The notes under the pieces: generated by a model
Told to the model about the DNA's origin: nothing
Seen by the model: only the letters and a program-made list of their open reading frames with translations
Database searches by the model: none
Program-made: the position numbers and the translations under genes
Origin: Paenibacillus lutimineralis
GTDB taxonomy: Bacteria > Bacillota > Bacilli > Paenibacillales > Paenibacillaceae
NCBI RefSeq assembly: GCF_003991425.1
Contig: NZ_CP034346.1
Span: forward strand, 1,215,501 to 1,279,500
Direction of reading: 5' to 3'
DNA: 64,000 nucleotides
Part shown: piece after piece, positions 46,389 to 54,570 of the stretch
Layout: every line of letters begins with the position of its first letter
Numbering within the stretch: the stretch's first letter is position 1

Positions 46389-47535
46389 CAACAAGAGCGT
46401 TGCTGATCTTGCGCCCCGGAGTGGTCAAGTATTTGCCGTTATAGTACAACCCACTGGATGCACCGCCGTCCAGATTCATCGCCTGGTAGGCACCAGCCTG
46501 CTTCATGATCTCGGCCAGCTGAGGGATCGTAGCTCCGCCAGTTGTCAGCAGGATTAGCTTATGATCGCGGGTTACGCCGAGCGCGCTGCGGGCGCCGCCA
46601 CCAGTCAGAATTTTCGGATCCTTGAAGCCTTCCTCCACTACATTAAGAGCTACCTTGCCGTTAACGATCAGACGCGGTCCAGCCTGCAGCCCGCCTTGGA
46701 TGCTCCCTTCAGCGAATCTGGTCGGGAAGTCTGCGCCGGGTATTAATTCAGCCAACAGATTGTTGTCGAAGGTAAATACCGTACGACGGTCACCGGAGCT
46801 CTTATGAGCTATGCTTCCTTCACTAATGATATAACCATAAGGACCTTTATAGCTACCTGTCGTATAGGCGTCGAAGAAGGTTCCATTGATGGCTACGGTT
46901 GCTTTGCTGCGCTTCGCGATGCTGCTGAGATCCTCAACATTGCCTGGTTTATCCCCAGCAAGGACAACGTCGAGGGAGACCTTCGGATGCAGGAGCGATA
47001 TCGTGACCATTTGCGTGCTATAGGATTTACCACCAACCTTGAACGTTTTCCGTTCGCTGATGATTGGCTTGTCCATTTTTCCGTATGCAGATTTCGTCAT
47101 GTAAGGAAGTGAGGTGGTATATATGTCCTCTGAGGAAGCCTCAGATGCCTTACTATGTATAGTGAGCGAAGAAGTGTTCTTCGACCATTCCAACGATAAT
47201 GGAAAAGATTCATTAATAATCTGCATAGGCACGAAGGTTATGCCGCCTTCGGTGAACGGAGCATCGGACAGTTTAATCGCCTGGTCATTCCGGATAGCTT
47301 GCGTCTTGCCCAAGTGCATCGTAAGTTGAGTCTCGTCCCGGATGATGTCGATCCGTTTCTCGGCCGGTGTCCATACGGTCTTGATGCCGTAAAGTCCGTT
47401 CAAGGAGCGCAGTGGGATGAAGGAATGATTGCTCTTGTCATCCATGAGCACGAAGTTCTTGGCAGGGGGCGCGGCATAGCTGGCTGGAATCAGGCAGACG
47501 AACAGCAGCACCGCAAGTAGGATTGCTTTTTTCAT
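46375..47535 (-). CDS. NAGPA-type phosphodiester glycosidase with copper-amine-oxidase-like N-terminal domain
   Basis: 386 residues. A signal peptide (MKKAILLAVLLFVCLIPASYA) is followed by a Cu_amine_oxidN1-type beta domain (about 25-128, FIPLRSLNGLYGIKTVWTPAEKRID), then a NAGPA domain (about 160-386). Motifs are TVAINGTFFDAYTTGSYKGPYGYIISEG, GPRLIVNGKV, GGGARSALGVTRDHKLILLTTGG and the terminal MNLDGGASSGLYYNGKYL. Members of this family cleave GlcNAc phosphodiesters, and bacterial ones act on wall teichoic acid or exopolysaccharide. Secreted, with no anchor seen. The convergent 14-bp tail overlap with the GyrI-like gene leaves no room for a terminator between them. Confidence 0.88.
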   Translation of the reverse strand: MKKAILLAVLLFVCLIPASYAAPPAKNFVLMDDKSNHSFIPLRSLNGLYGIKTVWTPAEKRIDIIRDETQLTMHLGKTQAIRNDQAIKLSDAPFTEGGITFVPMQIINESFPLSLEWSKNTSSLTIHSKASEASSEDIYTTSLPYMTKSAYGKMDKPIISERKTFKVGGKSYSTQMVTISLLHPKVSLDVVLAGDKPGNVEDLSSIAKRSKATVAINGTFFDAYTTGSYKGPYGYIISEGSIAHKSSGDRRTVFTFDNNLLAELIPGADFPTRFAEGSIQGGLQAGPRLIVNGKVALNVVEEGFKDPKILTGGGARSALGVTRDHKLILLTTGGATIPQLAEIMKQAGAYQAMNLDGGASSGLYYNGKYLTTPGRKISNALVVKVQ

Positions 47536-47639
47536 GAAGCTGAATTCTCCTTTATAGGTATTATGTATTAGTATATTATACCTGAAAAGGTGCGAGAAAA
47601 GGGGGAATTTGTCGACTTTGCGCTAGTTTCATATAGAAT

Positions 47640-47755
47640 ACTGACTGAAAATCAGATTCAACTGCCCCCCATATTAAAGCGTCTAATCTGAGTTTTACAA
47701 GGCAGAAGGCTGCCCGGGCTACAGTTCCCCTGTAGCTTGGGCAGCCTTTTTATTT
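47640..47755 (+). ncRNA. Candidate small RNA or structured leader
   Basis: TTGTCG (47609) and TATAGA (47632), 17 bp apart, form a plausible promoter. The following 115 nt have no open frame. They hold one stem (TCAGATT with AATCTGA) whose loop contains CTGCCCCCC, and a strong terminator (GGCTGCCCGGGCTACAG with CTGTAGCTTGGGCAGCC, then TTTTT, 47706-47755). The loop CTGCCC could pair with GGGCAG of the terminator, an attenuator-like option. No gene precedes the terminator on this strand. Confidence 0.4.
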
Positions 47756-47817
47756 CATGCCCATTAATACTAGATTGGAGTTAGATTTATGGTGCCGTAC
47801 ACCTAAATAAAATGAAA

Positions 47818-47881
47818 TGTAAAAATCCTCGGTGTGTTGTAAATATTCTCTGTTTCAGGCAAGGTACGTTCTTTCTATGAT
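47818..47881 (+). promoter_or_regulatory. Second-locus promoter: tandem 18-bp elements and -10 box
   Basis: TGTAAAAATCCTCGGTGT (47818) and TGTAAATATTCTCTGTTT (47838) are direct repeats 20 bp apart. TATGAT at 47876-47881 follows the second after exactly 20 bp. The second element and spacing recur at 56178, upstream of the binding-protein gene. It is a probable binding site of the AraC-type regulator encoded at 54567. Confidence 0.7.
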
Positions 47882-47972
47882 AAAGGTAGAATTTTCGGCT
47901 TCTACGAGGCGAGGATCCGAAAGTCAGAATATTTTGCGAACAAAGGGTTCGTAAAGCGGAAGGAGTAACAAC

Positions 47973-48923
47973 ATGACACCGAAATTAGATACGGGCCGTC
48001 CCATAATTCATCCGAAACGGGGCTTGCGTTCTAGACTGGGGAGATTAGGGAGCTCATCAACGTTCGTAGGCTACCTGTTTGTAGCCCCCATCCTGATTCT
48101 CATGGGAATTTGGTTTTATTATCCTTTGCTGCAATCATTTATTTACAGCTTCCAGGACATTAGCTTTCTGAACCCGGATACGGCCAAATTTATCGGATTC
48201 AGCAATTATATCGAGATTGTCAAGGATAAAGATTTCTGGACAGCTCTAAGGCATTCTGCGCTCCTAACGGTCGTGGCTGTACCGCTGCAAGCGCTCATCG
48301 CGCTTGTGATCGCGGTTAACTTGAACAAGGTCAGGCAGTTGAAGGGCGTATTCCGTACGTTGTACTACATGCCTTACATTACTTCGACGATTGCTGTAAC
48401 GACCGTATTTATGTATTTGTTCATGCAGCATGACGGGATTGCAACCAAAGCATTGAGCTGGCTCGGATTCCGAGATGTATCATGGTATGCAGACGTGAAA
48501 TTAGCTTTGCCGTTTCTTATGATTTTAACGATTTGGACTTATGTAGGCTTTTATATGGTGGTGTATCTCGGAGGTCTTCAAACGATTCCAAATGATATTT
48601 ATGAAGCAGCCCGAGTCGATGGTGCGAATGGCTGGCAGCAATTTTGGAAGATTACCGTACCTATGCTGAAGCCTGTAACGTTCCTTGTTATCATGTCTGG
48701 GATCATCAATGTCATGCAGTTGTTTGACCAGCCGTATGCTTTAGCGAGAAATGGATCGCTGGGCAGTCCAGCCGGCGCAACCAGTACCATCGTTATTTAC
48801 TTCTATAGTCAGGCGTTCAGCTATAACCGTGCCGGTTACGGCAGTGCGGCCGCATTTATCATCTTCGCCATTATCATTACGCTGTCCATGCTGCAAAAAC
48901 GATTTGTTCGGGAGGAGATCTAG
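47973..48923 (+). CDS. Sugar ABC transporter permease (MalF/UgpA type)
   Basis: 316 residues, inner membrane, six predicted helices (first about 33-55, VGYLFVAPILILMGIWFYYPL). The EAA loop for the ATPase is YEAARVDGANGWQQFWKITVPMLKP. ATG 47973 follows AAGGAGT. It is the first gene of an operon with a second permease (2 bp gap) and a GH65 phosphorylase. As in the xylan locus there is no ATPase gene, so a shared one elsewhere is inferred. The binding protein of the system is probably the gene at 56274, which shares the promoter element. Confidence 0.93.
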   Translation: MTPKLDTGRPIIHPKRGLRSRLGRLGSSSTFVGYLFVAPILILMGIWFYYPLLQSFIYSFQDISFLNPDTAKFIGFSNYIEIVKDKDFWTALRHSALLTVVAVPLQALIALVIAVNLNKVRQLKGVFRTLYYMPYITSTIAVTTVFMYLFMQHDGIATKALSWLGFRDVSWYADVKLALPFLMILTIWTYVGFYMVVYLGGLQTIPNDIYEAARVDGANGWQQFWKITVPMLKPVTFLVIMSGIINVMQLFDQPYALARNGSLGSPAGATSTIVIYFYSQAFSYNRAGYGSAAAFIIFAIIITLSMLQKRFVREEI

Positions 48924-48925
48924 TC

Positions 48926-49738
48926 ATGGATAGTAGAAAGAGTCAGTTTTTCCGTTACTTGCTGCTGGTAGTTTTCTCGATATTTTTCGTCGTACCGTTC
49001 GGCTATGCGATCTATACGTCGCTCTTGTCCAAGGCCGATATCGGCCATTTTGTCATGCCGACCAGGTGGACATTTGAAAACTACAAGGACGTTTTTGTGA
49101 ATTCGGATCTGCTGATCTGGTACAAGAACTCCATTATCGTAACGGTAGGCATCTTGCTTGGGAACCTGATTGTGAACACGATGGCTGCTTATTCCTTAGC
49201 CCGGTTGAATTACCGGGGGAGAGGAGTGGTGTTCTTTCTAATTATCGGGATGATGATGGTGCCATACCAGGTCATGATTATTCCAATTTTCTCTATGATC
49301 GTAGATTTGAAGTGGTTGAACAGCTATTACGGCTTGATTATTCCGTTCTTGTTCCAGGGGTTCCTCGTCTTTCTGATGCGGCAGTTCTTCCTGACGATTC
49401 CGAAGGAGCTAGAAGAAGCGGCGGAGGTCGACGGATTGAACAAGATCAGCATCTTCTACCGGATCATGTTGCCCTTATCTAAGGGAGCGATCGGCACCCA
49501 GATTATTTTCAGCTTTACCGGGACCTGGAACTCCTTCGTATGGCCGGTGACACTTGTGAATGACAGCCGCTGGTATGTGCTGACGGTCGGTCTGAACACG
49601 CTGAAGAACCGTTATTTTGAATGGCCGAACCTGACCATGACCGGTGTTGTCCTGTTGACCGTACCGATCATTATCGTATTCCTGATTTTCCAGCGTCAAA
49701 TGGAGCAAGGGATTGCCACAACAGGCTTAAAAGGATAA
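48926..49738 (+). CDS. Sugar ABC transporter permease (MalG/AraQ type)
   Basis: 270 residues, partner permease with six predicted helices. The EAA loop is EEAAEVDGLNKISIFYRIMLPLSKGA, and the end is RQMEQGIATTGLKG. Starts 2 bp after the preceding stop and is followed after 42 bp by the phosphorylase gene with its own AGGAGG. Substrate inferred from the phosphorylase: an alpha-linked gluco-disaccharide or short oligosaccharide. Confidence 0.93.
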   Translation: MDSRKSQFFRYLLLVVFSIFFVVPFGYAIYTSLLSKADIGHFVMPTRWTFENYKDVFVNSDLLIWYKNSIIVTVGILLGNLIVNTMAAYSLARLNYRGRGVVFFLIIGMMMVPYQVMIIPIFSMIVDLKWLNSYYGLIIPFLFQGFLVFLMRQFFLTIPKELEEAAEVDGLNKISIFYRIMLPLSKGAIGTQIIFSFTGTWNSFVWPVTLVNDSRWYVLTVGLNTLKNRYFEWPNLTMTGVVLLTVPIIIVFLIFQRQMEQGIATTGLKG

Positions 49739-49780
49739 TTCATTGTATAAAATAGATAGTTACTGACAGGAGGAAGAGTC

Positions 49781-52159
49781 TTGATCGAATATAAAGCGAC
49801 GGACGCACAATATGAGGGATGGGTCATTTCGGAAACCGCCTTTGACGTCAGACATTTGGCCAAGTTCGAGACGATTTTTAGTCAGGGGAACGGTTATTTG
49901 GGACTCCGGGCTGCAACGGAAGAATGCTATGGTGGGGAACGTCGCAATTTGTTTATCGCAGGAACCTTCAACCGTTTTGTGAATCAGGAGGTAACCGAGT
50001 TGCCGAATGCTGCGGATATGCTCCAGCTTGACATTCGCTTAAACGGTAACCCTTTTCATTTGGAGAAGGGAACGATTCACAGCTACCGCCGGGAGTTTGA
50101 TCTGCGGCAAGGCGAACTGCGGCGTGACATCGTCTGGGAGGATGAACAGGGCGCTCAGTTCAAGCTGCGGTATAGACGTTTTGTGTCTTTGCAGAATATG
50201 CACTTGCTGGGCATGAGAGTAGAAATAACGCCGCTTACACACCCTTCGGATATTTTCATTCGTTCTGGCATCAATGGGCAAATGACGAACTCAGGCGTAC
50301 AGCATTTTCTTGAGGGAGATCGGCGGGTATTCGACAAGGAGCTGCTCCAGTTGACAGCCACAACCTCGCAGTCAGACATTGAGTTTGTACATACTATTGC
50401 ATCTCAGCTGTACCGGAGTGGAAGCCGCCTTCAGACGGATCCGGTACCAAGTATGGAACGGCGAAAGGTTATGTTGACGTATCAGGCTGATGCTGAGGTC
50501 GGTGAGACGATCAGGTTCGATAAAATCGCTTCGGTACATACAAGCTTCGATTTCGATTGGAACGAACGATCAACCAGCAGTCATTCGTTGATGGCGTTCG
50601 CCAGAGAACACCTGCTTGCAGCTGCCAATAAGGGGTTTGATCAACTGTTTAATGAACATGAACAGGCATGGCAGCGGCGCTGGAAGCATATTAGCATCGA
50701 AATCAGCAGCAGCGATTTCTTTGATCAGCTGTCTGTCCGCTTTGCTCAGTACCACCTCACAATCATGACACCTGCGCATGACAGCCGCTTCTCGATCGGG
50801 GCCAAGGGATTGACAGGTGAAGGATATAAAGGGCATGTATTCTGGGATACGGAAGTATTCATCCTGCCGTACTTCCTGTATACCGAGCCGGAAACGGCGC
50901 GCAAGCTGGTGGAATATCGCTACCATACCTTGAAAGGTGCCAGAAAAAATGCGCTTGACCATGGGTACCGCGGTGCGATGTATCCTTGGGAATCGGCTGT
51001 TACGGGTGAAGAGGAAACACCGGAATGGGGACCTGTTGATATAGTAACCGGCACACCAACCTATATATGGACGGGAAAAATCGAGCAGCACATTACCGCA
51101 GACGTCGCTTACGGCGCTTGGCACTATTACCAGGCGACTGATGATCAGGAGTATATGGACCGCTGCGGTTATGAAATCATGATGGAGACTGCTACCTTCT
51201 GGGCCAGCCGGCTGGAGTGGAATGAAGAGAGGCAGCAGTACCACATCACAGATGTAATCGGACCGGATGAGTATAAAGAGCATGTAAGCAATAACGCATA
51301 CACCAACTACATGGCTTATTGGAATATCATGAAGGCGATCGAATGTACTCATAGCTTGATGCAAGTACAAAACGAGGTATATGCACGCCTGGAGCAAGAA
51401 CTATCTTTGACTGAACGCCTGAAGGAATGGGAAGAGAAGGCCCAGTACATTTATTTGCCGCAGCCAGATTCGTATTCGCACCTGATTCCGCAGGACGACA
51501 CCTATTTGCATTTGCAGGTCATAGATTTGCAGAAGTACAGAAATCAGAAGGTAGTAGCTTCGATTCTTGCTGATTACAGCATGACTCAGCTCAGTGAGAT
51601 TCAGGTATCCAAGCAGGCAGATATCCTCGTCTTGTTCTATTTGCTGGAGGACTGGTTCTCTAAGGAGGTTAAAGCAGCGAACTGGCATTATTATGAGCCG
51701 AAAACACTGCATGACTCTTCGCTCAGCCTGTCCACACACAGTTTACTGGCTTGTGATGTCCATGATATGGATCTGGCTTACGAAATGTTCGCCAAGGCGG
51801 CGCGAATTGATCTGGGGACCAACATGCATAGCTGTGATGAAGGGATTCACGCTGCTTCGATCGGAGGGATCTGGAAGGCTGCCATTATGGGGTTTGGCGG
51901 CGTTCGCTCCTGGGAAGGGACTCTGCGGCTGAATCCGATGCTGCCACGTACCTGGGATCGGCTATCCTTTCCGCTATACTGGCAGGGCTCACAGCTGCAG
52001 GTGACCGTTAATCGCGATAAGCTTGAGGTGAAACGCATACTTTCCGAAGCAAGCGTGGGAAGTAAGCTGCGGGAAATGAACATCCTCATCCATGGCCGTC
52101 CATGTTCACTGACGGATCATCTTATCATCGACTTGAAGGAGGGCATTCCTGTTGAGTGA
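49781..52159 (+). CDS. GH65 disaccharide phosphorylase
   Basis: 792 residues from TTG 49781, with AGGAGGA at 49769, the usual GH65 length. Layout: N-terminal beta-sandwich (about 1-270), linker, (alpha/alpha)6 barrel (about 320-690), C-terminal sheet. Features: HVFWDTEVFILPYFLYTEP, YRGAMYPWESAVTGEE and VIGPDEYKEHVSNNAYTNYM. Glu497 in GPDE is the expected general acid, and the phosphate-binding loop is STHSLLACDVHD. It cleaves an alpha-glucosyl disaccharide with phosphate, giving beta-glucose-1-phosphate plus glucose. Lys in the position after GPDEY, where maltose phosphorylases usually have His, leaves maltose, nigerose and kojibiose all open. Next in the operon is a broken pgmB, the enzyme that would use beta-G1P. 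Confidence 0.93.
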   Translation: MIEYKATDAQYEGWVISETAFDVRHLAKFETIFSQGNGYLGLRAATEECYGGERRNLFIAGTFNRFVNQEVTELPNAADMLQLDIRLNGNPFHLEKGTIHSYRREFDLRQGELRRDIVWEDEQGAQFKLRYRRFVSLQNMHLLGMRVEITPLTHPSDIFIRSGINGQMTNSGVQHFLEGDRRVFDKELLQLTATTSQSDIEFVHTIASQLYRSGSRLQTDPVPSMERRKVMLTYQADAEVGETIRFDKIASVHTSFDFDWNERSTSSHSLMAFAREHLLAAANKGFDQLFNEHEQAWQRRWKHISIEISSSDFFDQLSVRFAQYHLTIMTPAHDSRFSIGAKGLTGEGYKGHVFWDTEVFILPYFLYTEPETARKLVEYRYHTLKGARKNALDHGYRGAMYPWESAVTGEEETPEWGPVDIVTGTPTYIWTGKIEQHITADVAYGAWHYYQATDDQEYMDRCGYEIMMETATFWASRLEWNEERQQYHITDVIGPDEYKEHVSNNAYTNYMAYWNIMKAIECTHSLMQVQNEVYARLEQELSLTERLKEWEEKAQYIYLPQPDSYSHLIPQDDTYLHLQVIDLQKYRNQKVVASILADYSMTQLSEIQVSKQADILVLFYLLEDWFSKEVKAANWHYYEPKTLHDSSLSLSTHSLLACDVHDMDLAYEMFAKAARIDLGTNMHSCDEGIHAASIGGIWKAAIMGFGGVRSWEGTLRLNPMLPRTWDRLSFPLYWQGSQLQVTVNRDKLEVKRILSEASVGSKLREMNILIHGRPCSLTDHLIIDLKEGIPVE

Positions 52160-52624
52160 TTCTAGAAGAGAGATTAAGGCTTTTATATTTGATCTGGACG
52201 GAGTCATTACAGATACGGCAAAGTATCATTTTGAGGCGTGGAAGCTGCTGGCGGATGAGCTAGGTCTTCCGTTTGACCGGGAGTTCAATGAACAGCTTAA
52301 AGGGGTCGATCGAGAAAAACAAAACTATCAGCGTTTGATAGAAGCGGTTGACGAAACGGAGATTCTACCTGGTATACTTGATTTATTTCATGAGCTCAAA
52401 CAGCGGGGGATTGCCATTGGACTCGCTTCCGCCAGCCGCTAGGCATTGAGCCTCAATACTGTGTCGGCGTAGAAGATGCAGAGGCAGGAATCCGGGCTAT
52501 TCAAGGAGCAGGGATGTTTGATGTGGGTATAGGCGATATGCAGGCATTAGTCGAAGCCGATTATCTCGTTTTAAAGTCAGCTCAGCTCTCCTTGTCCGAA
52601 GTAGAAAGTCATTTTAGACAATAA
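52152..52624 (+). pseudogene. pgmB: Degraded beta-phosphoglucomutase gene
   Basis: Starts at TTG 52152 overlapping the phosphorylase stop, with AAGGAGGGC upstream. The first frame gives 96 residues: the HAD nucleophile motif FDLDGVITDTAKYHFEAW and LKGVDRE, then jumps to NYQRLIEAVDETEILPGI without the roughly 25 cap-domain residues normally between. It ends at a stop directly after LASASR. A second frame resumes LGIEPQYCVGVEDAEAGIRAIQGAG to 52624, missing the roughly 45 residues that should join them (including the Lys and KP..F segments). A normal PgmB is about 220 residues. So there are two internal deletions, one out of frame, and no functional mutase is expected from this copy. Confidence 0.88.
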
Positions 52625-52635
52625 TTCAAGCACAT

Positions 52636-52690
52636 AAGTATGCAACTTGAACGTAATTCGAGTGAATAGGTTCAGGGTTTGCATACTTTT
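52636..52690 (+). terminator. Hairpin after pgmB remnant
   Basis: AAGTATGCAA (52636) pairs exactly with TTGCATACTT (52679); CTTGAAC/GTTCAGG extends the stem inside. Followed by TTGCATTAATGCAA, itself a 14-bp palindrome (52689-52702) that may be a regulatory site before the kinase gene. Confidence 0.5.
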
Positions 52691-52770
52691 GCATTAATGC
52701 AACCAGTCAAATCGATATGATGGTATCGTTAAAATCTGACTTATTTCAAAAACAAAACGGAGGATGGAGT

Positions 52771-54570
52771 ATGCTGAAATGGAAACGCTTCCGTGATCGC
52801 AGCATCCGGCAAAAAATGTTTCTGACCTATGCGCTGCTAATGATAATTCCACTTTTGGTAATCAGTATTTCTTTTTATACATATGCCATGTCCATCTTCG
52901 AGACCCGTATTGTAAAGTCGTTTGAGGAGACGAACCTGCAAATGATTTCGACTGCAGATGCTTTCGTAAACAGTATGATCAAATCATCGGAGCAGCCATT
53001 TTATGACGAGAATCTGATGACAATTTTAGCGAAGGATTACTCCAAATCCGCCTATGAGACGTTTGAGAAGAGCATGGATTTCCGCTATATCAGCGATAGC
53101 GTCTTTAAGAATTTAATGACATTCAATCCGAGTATCGATTCGATTCTGATTTATCCGGAGAACAGTCCGTTGATCTACCGAAGGGGATATAACACGACCT
53201 TTAATTATAAGTACACTCCAGTACATGAAGCGTGGTACCAGCAAATTATTAACAACATGGAAAAACCGGTTTTGCTCGGCCTGCACGAGGAAAAGCAGAT
53301 GTACAGCAAGCCCAGGAGGGTGCTGTCCGTTGGTCGAGTTCTGGTGGATGCGGATTCGTATCAGAAGCTGGGTGTACTGCTTGTGAATTTCCGCGTGGAG
53401 CAGCTGGAACAATTGTTCAGCGGACTGGATAACAAGCGGGATGTAAATCAGTTCATTGTAGATGAGAAAGGAACGGTGATATTCAGCACGACGCCAGGGA
53501 TGATGGGGACAAATCTCATTCAGCCTCTTTCGCAAATTCAGCCGAACAGTAAGGATTATTATGTCGTTCGCCATGAATCTAAAGTATCCGGGTGGCAATT
53601 TTACAGTGTCATTCACCGCAATCAGCTGTTCGCCGAGATCAATAAGCTCCGCGATTTTACAGTACTACTGTTCGTTCTGCTCGTAGCGATTGGATTCATC
53701 ATCGCATTTCTAGTATCCGGCAGCATCTCGAATCCGATTCGAAGACTCAACCGGTTGATGCGTAAGGTGGAGAAGGGGAATTTCAATGTAGTTGCTCACC
53801 AGGACAGTCTGGATGAAGTCGGTCACTTATCCCGTACCTTTAACAGGATGACGGGGGAAATCAAAGAACTGATCGAGCAAATCAAGCTAGAGGAGAAGAA
53901 GAAGCGGAGCGCTGAGCTGAACGCCCTGCAGAATCAGATCAATCCCCATTTTATCTATAATACGCTTTCGGTTATTAAATGGATGGCTCAGGCGCAAATG
54001 GCCGACAACATTACGGAAGCGATTGATGATATGATCAAGGTTTTGTCTTTCTCTACTCGAAGTACGCAGGAGTTTGTTTCCATTAAAGAGGAAATGGAGT
54101 TTATCCGCAACTATGTCGAATTGCTGCAGCTTCGTTATTATAGCGTATTTGACTGTAAGATTGATGTTGCGCCGGATGTGATGCACTATAGAACGCTGAA
54201 ATTTATGGTCCAGCCTTTTGTGGAAAATGCGGTTTTTCACGCTTTTGTCAGCCATGACCGCCCTTATGAGTTGTACATTTGTGTAGGAAAAACAGATGGC
54301 GATGATATTCAATTCATCATCCGTGATAACGGGATCGGAATCCGGCAAGAGCAGCTCCATCACCTGCTGCAACAGGAATGGTCTGACAAGGAAACAATGA
54401 ACTCGATTGGCATTGGCAACGTTTCACGAAGACTGAAGCTGCATTATGGAGAAAAGTACGGGGTAGCCATGGAAAGCACGGTTGGCGAAGGAACCTCGGT
54501 GTGCATTCGCATTCCAGCGATGGAGCAGGATCCTACATCCATTCAGCCAAGGAAAGAGGGATTGATATGA
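52771..54570 (+). CDS. Sensor histidine kinase, YesM-like (second locus)
   Basis: 599 residues from ATG 52771, with CGGAGGA at 52759. A first membrane helix (about 17-38, MFLTYALLMIIPLLVISISF) and a second (about 295-318) bracket an extracellular dCache-like sensor. HAMP (about 318-370), the His_kinase motif ALQNQINPHFIYNTLSVIKWM with phospho-His and the ATPase part with MVQPFVENAVFHAF and SIGIGNVSRRLKLHYG follow. It is coupled to the response regulator by an ATGA overlap. The neighbours are phosphorylase and permease genes on one side and binding-protein and SLH-glycosidase genes on the other, so the signal is probably the same oligosaccharide. Confidence 0.93.
   Translation: MLKWKRFRDRSIRQKMFLTYALLMIIPLLVISISFYTYAMSIFETRIVKSFEETNLQMISTADAFVNSMIKSSEQPFYDENLMTILAKDYSKSAYETFEKSMDFRYISDSVFKNLMTFNPSIDSILIYPENSPLIYRRGYNTTFNYKYTPVHEAWYQQIINNMEKPVLLGLHEEKQMYSKPRRVLSVGRVLVDADSYQKLGVLLVNFRVEQLEQLFSGLDNKRDVNQFIVDEKGTVIFSTTPGMMGTNLIQPLSQIQPNSKDYYVVRHESKVSGWQFYSVIHRNQLFAEINKLRDFTVLLFVLLVAIGFIIAFLVSGSISNPIRRLNRLMRKVEKGNFNVVAHQDSLDEVGHLSRTFNRMTGEIKELIEQIKLEEKKKRSAELNALQNQINPHFIYNTLSVIKWMAQAQMADNITEAIDDMIKVLSFSTRSTQEFVSIKEEMEFIRNYVELLQLRYYSVFDCKIDVAPDVMHYRTLKFMVQPFVENAVFHAFVSHDRPYELYICVGKTDGDDIQFIIRDNGIGIRQEQLHHLLQQEWSDKETMNSIGIGNVSRRLKLHYGEKYGVAMESTVGEGTSVCIRIPAMEQDPTSIQPRKEGLI

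Noticed and set aside
47640..47755. Considered as a known riboswitch or T-box
   Set aside because: None of the conserved blocks of TPP, SAM, purine, preQ1, c-di-GMP or T-box elements was seen; kept only as a candidate structured RNA.
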